Source: Cutaneotrichosporon cavernicola (Eukaryota; Basidiomycota; Tremellomycetes; Trichosporonales; Trichosporonaceae). Taken from it: a DNA stretch of 64,000 nt. The stretch covers positions 2,170,001-2,234,000 of the forward strand of contig NC_083398.1 in assembly GCF_030864355.1 (NCBI RefSeq), written 5' to 3'. The notes below the pieces were generated by a model. It made no database searches and had not been told where the DNA came from. It was given only the letters and a program-made list of their open reading frames with translations. The translations under genes and the position numbers were made by a program. This document shows positions 45,566-56,414 of this stretch, one piece after another; position 1 is the stretch's first letter, and every line of letters begins with the position of its first letter.

Positions 45566-48254
45566 ATGTCTATCAGCATCAGCAAGGTCTCCTTTGAGCA
45601 CTACGAGCCCGGCGCTGCGCTCAGCACGGACGCTCCGCGAATCTCGTGGCGATTCGACGGAGACGCAAAAGACTGGGTGCAGTCTAGTTACGAGGTAGCC
45701 GTTACGCGTAATGGCAAGACGAACACTTTCAAAGTCGAGTCAAGCGACAGCGTACTTGTCCCATGGCCCGACACTCGTCTCGCCAGCCGAGAGCGTGCCA
45801 CCGTCTCAGTCACCGCTCACGGCAAGGACGGGTCGTCGGCCACGGCGACTGCCGAGGCCGAGGCGGCGTTGCTCAACCAGGATGACTGGTCCGCGCAAGC
45901 TGTCTCGCGGCCAGCATTCCCAGATGGCGTGGCGAAGCGCCCTTTCCTTCTCCGCCGTCGTTTCGACCTCAAGGCGGTACCCAAGACTGCGCGCCTCTAC
46001 ATCACTGCGATGGGCGTGTACGAAGCGACTCTCAATGGCAAGCGGATTGGCGATCACGTCCTCGCACCGGGTTGGCAGGCGTACAAATACCGTCTAGCGT
46101 ACCAGGTGTTTGATGTCGCGCCGTTTCTCAAGGAGGGCGAGAACGAGCTCTCAGCTTGGGTCGGCGAGGGTTGGTGGTCGGGCCGACTTGGCTTCCACGG
46201 AGGTACCCGGGATATCTGGGGTTCCCGGCCCTCTCTCATTGCCCAGCTCGAAGGCGATGGCCATGTCCTCGCCCAGACGGAAGAGGGGTGGGAGTGGGCG
46301 GAGGGACACATCCTCGGTTCCGAGCTGTACGACGGTGAGGCGATCGACACCAACGTCTCGGTCGGGGAGTGGAAGGCTGCCGAGGTGCTCGCGCGTCCTC
46401 AGAACCTCGTCGCGCCGCAGGCGCCTCCTGTGCGTCGCACTGGGTTCGTTCCGGCAAGAGAGATCATCACGACTCCGAGCGGTAAGACAGTCATCGACTT
46501 TGGCCAGAACCTCGTGGGCTGGGTACGATGGAACAAGCAGGTGGACGGGACCGGGACCGTCACCATCCGACACGCCGAGGTTCTGGAGCACGGCGAGCTC
46601 GGCACCCGACCACTGCGCGTAGTAAAAGCTACGGATACTGTCGTGCTTGGCGGCCAGACTGAGGGATACGAGCCCACGTTCACGTTCCACGGCTTCCGGT
46701 GAGTTTGTCTTGCCTCTAACTTACTGACGCCAGCTACGCCGAGATCTCGGGGTTCCCGCGCGAGGTCGAGACGAGCGACTTTACGGCAGTCGTCGTGCAC
46801 TCGGACTTTGAGCGCACTGCGCACTTTGAGAGCTCGCACAAGGAGCTGAACCAGCTGTACTCGAACGTTGTGTGGGGATTGCGCGGCAACTTTGTGTCTG
46901 TGCCTACCGACTGCCCGCAACGTGATGAGCGATTGGGCTGGACCGCCGACTTGATGGCGTTTGCGCCGACTGCGTCGATGATCTACGACGTGACTGGTCT
47001 CGTGGGCGAGTGGCTGGGCGACGTCGCCTCGGAGCAGCTCGACTACGGTAAGGGCCGACCGCCATTCATCGTTCCAAACATCCCTCTGCCGGGACAAACA
47101 CAGATCCAACCTCCGCCTCCGGTTGCAGTGTGGAGTGACGTGGCCACTATTACACCTCTTGACCTGTACACCACCACTGGTGATGTCGGGCTTCTCCGCG
47201 AACAGTGGGCCAGCATGAAGGCGTGGCTTGATGAGGGCATCCCGCGCACAGAGTCGGGGCTGTGGAAACGCGTCTTCCAGTTCGGAGACTGGCTCGATCC
47301 TCGCGCGCCTCCAGACGACGCTGCGAATGGTATGACGGATCCGACCCTTGTGGCCGACGCGTATCTGATCCACTCAGTGCGAATTGCTGCCAAGGTCGCT
47401 GGTATCCTTGGACACGAGGAGGATAAGAAACGGTATCAAGCCCAAGCTGAGCAACTCCTCGACGCGTTCCACGCAGAGTACGTGAGCCCTAATGGAAGAA
47501 TCGCGTCGGATTCGCAGTGCGCGTACGTCATTGCGCTTCAGTTCCAGCTTGCCAAGAGTGAGGAGGAGGCCGAGTCCTGGGCGGCAACCCTCGAACGCCT
47601 TGTCCGACAAGGTATCTTCAAGGTCGGTACTGGGTTTGCGAGCACGCCTTTTGTGCTTCTCGCCCTGGCTGCGCATGAGCGCCTGCAAGTGGCTTATCGT
47701 ATGCTCCAAGAGGGCGAGTGTCCCAGCTGGCTGTATCAGGTCAAGTGAGTACCGAATACCCCAACGTGGTCAGATCAACTGACGGCAGGATGGGAGCTAC
47801 GACCATGTGGGAGCGTTGGGACAGTATGCTGCCGAATGGCGACATCAACCCCGGCGAGATGACGAGCTTCAACCACTACGCGTTCGGCAGCGTGGGTGCG
47901 TTCCTGCACGAGGTCATTGGCGGAATCCGCGCCCTGGAGCCTGGATGGAAGCGAATCGCTATCCAGCCCCGCCCAGGAGGCACGCTTACAGACGCGGCAA
48001 CATCGTTCACAACGCCATACGGCTCAGTCACCTGTCGCTGGGCGCTGAATGCGGACCGCACAATCATCAAGGCGACAGTCACCGTGCCGCCCAACACTAC
48101 TGCCGAGGTCACGATCGGCGACCAGGTCCAGGAGCTCGGCAGCGGTACTCATGTGCTCGAGGGCGCGTGGAAGGACGAGGGCGAGTGGCCTCCAGCGCCA
48201 ATCACGTACTTCCACTTCCCCGGGGACGAGAAGAAGTCGACCTATGTGGCGTAA
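45566..48254 (+). CDS. alpha-L-rhamnosidase, glycoside hydrolase family GH78
   Basis: Inverting hydrolase that removes terminal L-rhamnose from plant glycosides, pectin side chains or glycolipids. About 870 residues in three exons. N-terminal beta-sandwich domains (ISWRFDGDAKDWVQSSYEVAV, FLLRRRFDLKAVPKTARLYIT, GVYEATLNGKRIGDHVLAPGW, GEGWWSGRLGF), then VIDFGQNLVGWV, a concanavalin-like segment, and the (alpha/alpha)6 catalytic domain with TDCPQRDERLGWTADL (acidic catalytic region), VWSDVATITPLDLY, FQFGDWLDP and WERWDSMLPNGD. Then SFNHYAFGSVGAFLHE and a C-terminal beta domain. No signal peptide, so probably intracellular. Introns follow TFTFHGFR and SWLYQVK (35 and 44 nt). Confidence 0.92.
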
Positions 48255-48415
48255 GCAGGTTGAGTGTTAATGGTAGAATTAGAGTGACAGTGAGGATCCG
48301 AAATGCAACCATTCTAGATTGGACTGCAGACTCTTTCATCATCAAACTCACGTACGGCTGTAACAGACGACTCCAATGCAATACCACCCTGGACCATTTT
48401 AGTGCTGGGAAGCGT

Positions 48416-50299
48416 CTAGAGCTTGGCCGAGACGAGCTCGCCGTGGTTGTCGTACTCGTTGTAACGCTCCCAGTCGATCGCGATGGGCGCGTACAGCAAG
48501 TCCTCGGGGATGCCAAAGCCCGCGACGAGGGGGATGGCATCTGGCGCCAGGTCCGCGACAGCCTTGGAGAGGCGGTCCTCGACAGTGGCGGCAATGTCGG
48601 CGGGGACTAGCTTGTGGGTGACGAGGTAGCCAAGCTCGCGCTCGACGACCGCGAGGCCGTGCACCGTCGCGATGCGTGCGAGCACCTTGCGCGTCGTGGG
48701 GTCGGCCTTTTCCATCTGCACAATGACCTCGTCCATGCACAGGCGCTCGCCGTAGGCTGTCGAGGCGCGCTGGATAGCAACGCTCTCCTCGCCCATCCAC
48801 ACCTCGAAGAGCGGGCGACGCTCCTTACCGAGCTTCTGGGCGAGACTCGCACCGAGCTCTGACAGGGAGCGGTGGGAGAAAGCGCGGATAAGCTCCGCCA
48901 GCACGTGGGGTTCGGCAATGTCACCCGACGCAGCCGCACCAGTGGGAAGCTTGACCTTGCCAGACTCGACACCCGCAAGAAGCTCCTTGGCGACCTTTTG
49001 CATGAGCACCGAGTTGTCACCCTCGGCCGTGATACCAGCGTGCGCAAAGGTGATGGTGCTGGCCAGGCGCGACGCCGCGAGGTAACCCTGCCCACCGCAG
49101 CGCTCCCGGCAGATTGAGCCAGTGCGTTCGGCGTGCCACGTCACGAGCGGCTTGATGACGCAGACCTTGCGGACCACATCCTCGGGGTCACTCTTGGGGT
49201 CGGCCCAGAATGCCTTGACATAGTTCATGCCCATGGACAGCGCGTAGGTGCGGGCCAGAATGGGAATGAGAGCGCGCTGCTGCAGCTGATAGCTGAGGAT
49301 TGGTGCGTCCGAGAGACCCTTGGGTCCAACGGTGAGGCGCGTCGCTGCATAGCGGATGGCAATGGTGAGGGACGACTTGGCCGAGCTGAGAGTCATCGCC
49401 GCAATGCACAAGCGACCCGACAGCAGCTGGTCCGCAACTTTGATGAAGCGCCCACGGCGACTCGCAATTTGGGAGCTGAACTTGCCCGCCTCGTCGACCT
49501 CGGAGTAGCGGTTGAGGAGGTTGACTCGAGGAATCCGAATGTTGTGGAAGGCCAGGAGGGCGTTGTCGACGCCGTCGAGGCCCTGTTTGCGGCCCATGTC
49601 GCGAATGGTAACATTTGGCAGCACCTTGAGGTTTTTGTCGCGGATCGGAACCAGGAGCGCGTGGACGCCCTCTTGCTTGCCGTCAACGCTGAGCTGTGCA
49701 AAGACGATACAGTAGCGTGCGTGGATGGCGCCGTTGCTGATCCAGTACTTCTGGCTCTTGGGCGTTGGTGAGTTGACGATAAACTCCTGCGTCTTGGAGT
49801 CATACACTGCCGTTGTCTCCATCTCGATCGCGTTGTTGCCGTATCCGAGCTCTGTGAGGCCAAAGCAACCGGTGGAGTCGAGGTGGTCAATCTCGGGCAA
49901 GAGGTGACGGTGGCGGTCGGTACCGAGCTTGAGCAGGGTGCCGCCGAACAGGTTGAAGTGGACGGTCATCTTGGTGCAACCGCCACCGTCCACCAGACCG
50001 AGCATCTCGTGGGCGGCAAACACGTTGAGAGGGTTACGCTCAAAGTCGAGTACCGAGATGTAGCCCTTGCGAGCCACAGCCTGGAGACGCGCGAATGCGC
50101 GATCACGCTCCTCGGTCAACGGAATGTCGAAGCGGGGCACAAAGAGGTCGTGGTTGTCGGCCATGTACTTCTTGAACGCGGCGCGGTTCTCGCGGTTGTC
50201 CGGGTCGAGGATCTTGTTGAGCGCCTCGGGGGAGAAGGAGGCAGGAGGGTCATTGCCGTGGACGGTTGAGAAGGCAGAAGCTGAGCGGTGGGGTGCCAT
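48416..50299 (-). CDS. POX1: peroxisomal acyl-CoA oxidase
   Basis: FAD enzyme that starts peroxisomal beta-oxidation, converting acyl-CoA to trans-2-enoyl-CoA and passing electrons to oxygen. A single uninterrupted exon of about 627 codons. Family signatures are [105 protein letters not shown] and [18 protein letters not shown] (catalytic Glu). The C-terminus ends AKL, a type-1 peroxisomal targeting signal. The start at 50299 ([10 protein letters not shown]) is preferred over the in-frame Met at 50425, which would add a His/Ser repeat encoded by a microsatellite in the leader. It is intronless, unlike most neighbours. Confidence 0.93.
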   Translation of the reverse strand: MAPHRSASAFSTVHGNDPPASFSPEALNKILDPDNRENRAAFKKYMADNHDLFVPRFDIPLTEERDRAFARLQAVARKGYISVLDFERNPLNVFAAHEMLGLVDGGGCTKMTVHFNLFGGTLLKLGTDRHRHLLPEIDHLDSTGCFGLTELGYGNNAIEMETTAVYDSKTQEFIVNSPTPKSQKYWISNGAIHARYCIVFAQLSVDGKQEGVHALLVPIRDKNLKVLPNVTIRDMGRKQGLDGVDNALLAFHNIRIPRVNLLNRYSEVDEAGKFSSQIASRRGRFIKVADQLLSGRLCIAAMTLSSAKSSLTIAIRYAATRLTVGPKGLSDAPILSYQLQQRALIPILARTYALSMGMNYVKAFWADPKSDPEDVVRKVCVIKPLVTWHAERTGSICRERCGGQGYLAASRLASTITFAHAGITAEGDNSVLMQKVAKELLAGVESGKVKLPTGAAASGDIAEPHVLAELIRAFSHRSLSELGASLAQKLGKERRPLFEVWMGEESVAIQRASTAYGERLCMDEVIVQMEKADPTTRKVLARIATVHGLAVVERELGYLVTHKLVPADIAATVEDRLSKAVADLAPDAIPLVAGFGIPEDLLYAPIAIDWERYNEYDNHGELVSAKL

Positions 50300-50307
50300 G
50301 ATGTGTA

Positions 50308-50339
50308 GGGAGTGGGAGTGGGAGTGAGAGTGAGAGTGA
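50308..50339. repeat. GGGAGT/GAGAGT microsatellite in the acyl-CoA oxidase leader
   Basis: Hexamer units of GGGAGT then GAGAGT type lie 9-40 bp upstream of the oxidase start codon (CACTCT-type on the coding strand). Confidence 0.75.
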
Positions 50340-50545
50340 CAGAGAGTTCTATAGTGCGGAAAGCGGTCATTACTGGGCGCGTGCGCGGCAACAATCAACG
50401 ACCCGGGTTCAACACGTGACGTCATAACGTGACCAGAATGCCTCAGGTTACCTCCAGAAACGACTTTGAGGCTGCCCGATTGTCACAAAGGTTCGCTCAA
50501 CGCAAGATCATGACAGAGGAGTTGGTGCAGGGTGGCATGCATGGT

Positions 50546-50607
50546 AATTATAAACCCATCTAGACCTCCTCCTTGCAATTATAAACCCATCTAGACCTCC
50601 TCCTTGC
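50546..50607 (-). repeat. 31-bp perfect tandem duplication over the MFS gene end
   Basis: The 31-nt unit AATTATAAACCCATC...CTCCTTGC occurs twice in direct tandem (50546-50576 and 50577-50607). The second copy contains the last codons (KEEV) and TAG stop of the transporter; the first repeats them in the 3' UTR. Confidence 0.85.
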
Positions 50608-52592
50608 GCTCCTTGCGCTCCTCGTCAATCTCCGTCTCCTTGTCCTTGTCGTCGTCGGACGTCGCAGCCGACGTTGGCTCGCTCGGCGGTTTTGGTGCAG
50701 CTCCTGGCTTGCCGCCTTTTCCGTGGCCGCCAACAATACCCAAGCCACGGAGGATGATAAGAGCGATAATGCAGACGGTAAAATTCAGGGCGGCGCTGAG
50801 CCAGAATGACGCGGAAAGGCCCTTGTGTAACGCGTCGATGTAATCCATCCCCTTGGCAAGCGCCTTCTGGCGTTCTGTAGTGGCCATGACTGACGTGAGG
50901 GCGAGGCCAAGTGCGCCACCGAGCTGAACAAGGGTCTGGAATAGCGCTGAGGTTAGCGGTCGTGTACGTTGCGAGGATGCATGTACACTTACCTCCAGCA
51001 ACACTCTGCTCCTGCGGAAGAGCAAATCGCGAGACGAAAGCAGCGCCGGTTGCCATCAGGCTCAAGTTAGCGGCGTCCTGCCCTTGTTCTTTGTCTAACG
51101 CAACTCACAAATCAACGCCCAGGATCACCAGCCACATGGCGTTGAACTGTTTCGCGTCAGCTGTGCACCAAGCGACCAGGGGTAGACTCACCGGGAATGT
51201 CCAGTAGAGCTGGTCTCTCTTCGAAACGGCCAGGAAAACAGCTGCTATACCAGTGCACAGGAACCCAGTGCAGATGATGATTCGGCCTGGGACAATGTGG
51301 ATAAGTTTGGAGAGCGACAGCGTGGCAATCAGGCCAGACACAGTGCAGGGGAGGAACCGGAGAGCTGCAGTCATGGGGCTAACGCCCTGGACCTGCTGGT
51401 AGAAGAGAGTGGCGTTGAAGATGATGCTGACGAATCCTGCCATTGCGATGAATCCGACGAGATACATGGCGGCGAGGCGGCCCTTTGCGCGCGTGAAGAG
51501 TGCCAGGCTGATGAGTGGCGGGCGGTTCGTGTGGTGCTGGACGTGGTACTCCCAGAAGAAGAACGTAGCGAGGAGGATCACGGACACTGAGAAAAGAGCG
51601 GGAATGTCTGGGATCAGGGTTGCTCATTAGAGTCACTCACAAGGCGTCCTCCAGCCTTTGGCTGCACTGGATCCATACGAGATGCTGAACTGAAACAGCA
51701 CCAGACCTGCGGTGACGAGAATCGCGCCCGGGATGTCGATACGCTTGTCGGCGCCTGGATTGAGCCTGTCCTTTGGCACGAAAACAAACGCCAGTACTGT
51801 GGCGAGGAAGCCGAGGCCAGCGAAAAACCACATCACGGCGCGCCAACCAGGCTCAGTGTAGGCGGTGAACACACCTCCGAGGATCATACCGGCACCTGCA
51901 CCTAGAGGAGCACCTGCGCTGAAGATTGCAAATGCAGTGGCCCGGTTCTTGCCATGAATGTTGGCTGCAATCAGGCCAAAGGCCGAGGGAGCACTGATGT
52001 CAGCCACGTCGTCGATTGGGATTGTGACTCACCTCAAGGAGGCACCCATGCCAGTGAGGGCGCGGGTGACGATGACAGCGATTCGGTGATTGAGGAATGA
52101 GCCGATGAGGTTGAAGACGGAATACCACCCGACACCGATGATGAAGCAGAGTTTTCGGCCGTAGACATCGGCAATGCGGCCTGAGAGAGGTACGAGACAT
52201 CCTGACGCCAGGCCATACGCGGAGGAAATCCACTGCAAGTCGTTCTGGGCAATGTTCAAGTCCTTTTGCATACTGGGCAGGGCAATGTTCAGGCCCTGTT
52301 GTCCACCAGCGCCGAGGACGATGACGAACATTGTGATGGCGACGAGAAGAACGCGACGAGAGAGTGGTAGCTCGACTGGAAGCGGTGCTCCTGGCCCACC
52401 AGGTTGCATGGGCTGTCCTTGACCTGGAGCGGCGCGCAGAAGAGCAACAGGGGGTTCTGGTACCTCGCTGAGCGCGACCTTTTCTTTGCTGTCGTTGGTC
52501 ATGTTGGGCGTACCGAGCGACGGCGACGCTTCTTCCGAGCTGTCGCGGCGTAAGGTAGCCTGTACAGCCAGTGTTGGCGCTGGAGCTGTCAT
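50591..52592 (-). CDS. MFS transporter, DHA2-type (14-TM drug/proton antiporter-like)
   Basis: Major facilitator membrane transporter. A ~75-residue cytoplasmic N-terminus (MTAPAPTLAVQATLRR...; alternative Met MTNDSKEK) is followed by hydrophobic helices starting RRVLLVAITMFVIVLG. The MFS loop is SGRIADVYGRKLCFIIGVG; after a splice come APSAFGLIAANI and motif C GAPLGAGAGMILGGVF, typical of proton antiporters. Later helices include GAILVTAGLVLFQFSISYG, VILLATFFFWEYHVQ and LMATGAAFVSRFALPQEQS. The long helix count and loop pattern fit DHA2 rather than the 12-helix sugar porters. The C-terminal tail is charged (DDDKDKETEIDEERKERKEEV). Introns are short. Substrate not predictable. Confidence 0.88.
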
Positions 52593-53240
52593 GGAATCTG
52601 AGTGATGGTAAACAGGTCAGAGAGCGCTATCGGAAAATATAATGTCCCCAAGTGAACGGCTTAGGCCGAGACTGGAAATGAATGTTAGACCGAGGCTTGG
52701 CTTGGCAAGCCCCTCATTTCAGGTCCAAGTACTTGACAGGCCGAATGGCAAGGATTGTTGATCATTGCGACACCAACTAGAATCATCATCTCGGCAGCCA
52801 TCCGCTGGCAGTGATTCGGCCGGAGACAGAGTGGATCGGTGGATTGGGCGCACTGCTTGCGGCGAGAGAGTTCTGAGTCAGCATCTCTAGGCTCCCCCGT
52901 GCTACGGAGAGAACGTCTCGCTCTCGTAAAGTCGCTTGCATTCAGAATGATTCGAGTTCCTGAATTGAGACGACGATGACTATTTCGGCCGATTGATTAA
53001 AAGCGGAGTAGCGGTTGATCTCCACGCGAGCCCCGCCTCGGTGACACCAGGTGACATGCCGAGGTTTGTCTTGTTCTCATGACGCCTCCTTTCAATGCCT
53101 GTTGCGACCTCCCCCACTTTCACGTGCTTCTCTCCAACACAACGGTGACCAAGGTATATCATGACGTCGTCCGGCCACGCATCTCCACATCTTGCAACTC
53201 ACAACTCACAACTCACAACTCAACTCTAACTCAACTCAGC
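52593..53240. promoter_or_regulatory. divergent promoter between MFS gene and small mitochondrial protein gene
   Basis: No coding sequence seen. It includes CACGTG near 53122 and a heptanucleotide CAACTCA tandem array (53195-53238) just before the plus-strand ATG, probably in the leader. Confidence 0.5.
53195..53238 (+). repeat. CAACTCA heptanucleotide repeat in a 5' leader
   Basis: Four or more copies of CAACTCA and near-copies (ACTCTAACTCAACTCA) immediately before the ATG at 53241. Confidence 0.85.
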
Positions 53241-53709
53241 ATGCTTTTCCGCGTTGGTCCTCGTATCTCTCGCCGTATGGCGTCCCGATCCGTGTGTCCC
53301 ATTCACGCCATTGCTAACCCAAGTCTGCAGTGCGCTTCAACTCGAGCGAGGCTCCCAAGCCTGCCCCACAGCAGAGCAAGAGTGAGTGGTCATGTGCTCA
53401 CAGGCCTTTCAGCCTTGTCCTTGGCCTGCAGAAGCAAGCGGCAGAATACACTGCAGCCTTGTCCAACTAACCCCAGACCTCGTTCCCTTCGGCCTTGCAC
53501 TCGGCGCTGGCATTGTGGGATGGTACTACTACATGTACGGCGGAGCTGTCGAGAAGAAGGGTGTCGATGAGTTTGTCAAGAACCAGGAGAAGATTGTCGA
53601 GCGCGAGCACCAAGCTAGCAAGGTGGGTGTCAGCCCCTTCCCCCTCCCCCTCCCCCTCCCCCTCGTGCAGCATGCTAATGTACAGGACCAGGTGACAAGC
53701 ATGGAGTAG
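53241..53709 (+). CDS. small mitochondrial membrane protein, unrecognised
   Basis: About 90 residues from four exons. Start MLFRVGPRISRRMASRS is rich in Arg and Ser without acidic residues and, with RFNSSE following, fits a cleaved mitochondrial presequence. One hydrophobic segment (LVPFGLALGAGIVGWYYYMYG) is followed by a charged helix EKKGVDEFVKNQEKIVEREH. The ending DQVTSME comes from a tiny last exon. No family recognised; short single-pass inner-membrane proteins of this shape occur in several respiratory and import complexes. The TAG stop (53707-53709) directly abuts the stop codon of the convergent transcription-factor gene. Confidence 0.7.
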
Positions 53710-55925
53710 TTAGTCATGGCCGATGAACGGGAACTCGTCAAGCGTGTCACCAAAGAGTGTCGCCCTGCTGTTAGCTGCTGTTGGGCGGGCGCAACTCACC
53801 AGTACTGCCCATCGCCTGTGCTAAGCTCGGGCGCTGTGATGGTCGCTAAGAACTCGTCCTGTGGTCAGCCGCGGACTGGTGGTTGTGCTCACAAGACCAG
53901 TCATGACAGCTTCCGACAACTCTGGCTGCGCAAGGCTAGGGCTCGCTGCCCGAGATGGAACCATCGACCGTGTGCTGAGGGATCGAAGGACGCGCTGGAT
54001 AAGTCGAGCAACGAAGGCTGGTGCGCCTTCTGTGCCCATGTTCGGCACAGAAAGACACGCAGTGTTGAGACGCTTCATGAGGTCGACTACGAGCGACTGT
54101 TGTGCGGATGTGAAGCGACGAAAGAGCTACTGTCAGTCTACACACAGGCTGCCACTCACATTGTGAAAGAAAACAACCAGTCGCGCGAGATGCACGCTTG
54201 TCGTGTCCTGGCAGTAAAGAAAGTTGCCGTGCGTGGCGATCAACTCGACCCACCCGACAACCGTACTGCCGAGAGCGAGACCCTGTGCAAGGTGAAGAGC
54301 CGTGTCGATGTCGTCGTCGATGAGCATCATCCGTACTGTCAAGCCTTGTGAGAACTGGCTGATCTTCAGAGAGGTCTCCTCATGCTCGGCCAGTCGGGCT
54401 GGTGTGAGCGCCTTCAAACGCCGCACTCACATAACCGCCCCGTGAACCACTTGTCCAGGTGCCGGTCGACTTCGGAGAGAAGCTGGGGTAGGATTACTGC
54501 GCGGTATGCCTTGGTCGTAGGGTTGACTTTGAGCGCATGTAGTTGCGCACAATTCTTGAGGAACCTCGAGGTCAGCTTGGCCAACATTGAATTTACTCTA
54601 CGCTGCACGCTAGTCGGAGGTCGCTTGCGGGGCCAAGTTCCAAGTGGTTGTGTGCCCACTTGTCAACGTCTCCTCGCTCGTGTGAAGGTATGGTGATGGG
54701 GAGCAGGAAGAGGTTGCTGTACGTGCTGTCAAAGCAGTTGAGACAGAACCACGTTCGCTCGAGGTTCTGGGGACATTAGGCCTGGTTTCAAAAGGGACTT
54801 ACGAGTTGAGCGCGCGCATCCTCGCCCTGAGGTCCGTCCACTTCCTGGAGAGCTTTGTGAAGGCCGTTCTGGTACGCGAAGCGCAGCGCCATGCCAATCT
54901 TGATCCATGCAGTGCGGTCCCTCGTCTCTTTGAAGTGGCTCAGCACCATGAGACATTGGATCATGCCAATCTCGCAATGTCCTTCGGCGACGGCGCGGTT
55001 GATGAGGACCTGAGCGTGGTCAAGGAGCAAGCGGTACACCTCGGGTCCGTGGAAGAACTTTGCAGACGCAGCGATGACCGCGGTCAAGAGCGCATATGAC
55101 GTTTCGTGCATGAATGCGAGGGTGTGATCTGCGTGAGCTTGCAACTCTATGATACACTCACATGTCGGGTCTAGCAGAGCCAGAGGCGGGTTCAAGTGCT
55201 GGTGGAACAAGTCGACCAATGTGCGGGCTTCTGCTGCGCTCACAATGCCCAGCGCAACTGTGATAAGCTATGCAGACGTTACAAGTCTCTCACGCGGATC
55301 GTCCATGCTCCGCCGGCCAGTGGTTAATTCGAGTAGCGGCTGGCCCTCTCCAGGGTCTAGGTACTCGCTGACGTCTACGCGGTTGCCAGGGGGCCGCACC
55401 GCGCTGCGCTCTACATGCGTGGGAGCTGAGTGGTGGAGGGGGGACACATCGGAGCGTGGCGTCGGCCGTACAGATGGCGTCGATCCACCCGCCATGAAGG
55501 ATAGAACAGGGGCGATGGTGTCGGTGTGCCCACTTTTTCTGTGGTATTCAGAGGGTCTGGGTCTGGAAAGTGCTTGGTCGTATTCCAGACCAAGGTTACG
55601 GCGAGGAGGAGATGCGCTCCTCGCTGTTCGCCCCTCTCGCAACCTCTCGCGCCAGCCGTCAGTATGACTCAGATCATGCTCACTCGGCGTTTGACTTGCG
55701 ACCTCGCTTCTGCCGTGTGAATTCGCACGAGATACCGAGACGTTCTGTATCAGCGCGTACATGTCGTGGACGTACTGCACCGCGCGCATGGCACAACGAG
55801 TGTATCTGTCTGTTGACATTTAGCCTGCTGTCAGCGATAGCCATGACCAGGCACACCTTGATGGACCGGCAACCGATACAAGCTTGTCTCTGCTTTGGTG
55901 GATGTGGATCAGGAGTGGTTTGCAT
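53710..55925 (-). CDS. Zn2Cys6 fungal transcription factor
   Basis: Nuclear regulator with a binuclear zinc cluster and a fungal-specific regulatory domain. After splicing two short introns (one 31 nt at 55745-55775) the zinc cluster reads C-x2-C-x6-C-x9-C-x2-C-x6-C (ACIGCRSIKAKC ... CARCKRLGISCEF), followed by basic KRGRKLREGR, a Ser/Pro-rich linker (SASPPRRNLGLEYDQ) and the middle homology region LALGIVSAAEARTLVDLFHQ, FMHETSYALLTAVIAASA, RTAWIKIGMALRFAYQNGL and NLERTWFCLNCFDSTYSN. The C-terminus ends APELSTGDGQYWATLFG...FPFIGHD. The start is Met at 55925 (MQTTPDPHPPKQRQ). Its position between a DHA2 transporter and GH1 beta-glucosidase suggests local targets, which is only inference. Confidence 0.85.
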
Positions 55926-56414
55926 TGTGCGACACCGGGGTATTGAAGAGTGTAATGTCAAGTACAGATGTAGGTGTTTGTAAGTAAGTGACTAACCAAT
56001 AGTTGGCAGTACAAAGCTCCTGGTGGCGGTACTCGTGAGGGGGGGCAAGCTTAGCCCTGGGACAAGTTGGAATGAGGAAGACAAATAGCCGCCGCTTTGA
56101 AGAAAATCACCGTTAGACCCCGGTCATTTAGTCATTTAGTCATCTAGTTGTATCAAGTACCAACTCTTAACCTCTCAAGACTGCGACCTATGACAGATAA
56201 AAAGTCAAAGCCCCGTCGCAAGAGATGGTTGGGGGGCAAAAGCTGATGCACCTGGAGGAGTAGACGGGATCCGGAACCAGGTCGGATTAACAACGGATCA
56301 TCTCTAGGTCATTCGACTCCGCAATGAAGTGCCGCAGTGGGAAGCCCACCTCTATTCCCGGCATTGAAAGGTCAACCTAGAGATCACTTTGATTCTTAAA
56401 GCCACTCTGTCTGC
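55926..56414. promoter_or_regulatory. divergent promoter between the zinc-cluster factor and GH1 gene
   Basis: A 489-bp shared upstream region with TAGTCATTTAGTCATC direct repeats near 56128-56148. A zinc-cluster factor often controls its divergent neighbour; no specific CGG-type inverted site was identified by eye. Confidence 0.45.

Noticed and set aside
22994..50417. CACGTG sites in several promoters suggested as a common regulon
   Set aside because: CACGTG also occurs within coding exons (for example near 1043, 19091 and 24782) and the count is not clearly above chance for 64 kb; only the close pair at 22994-23021 is kept.
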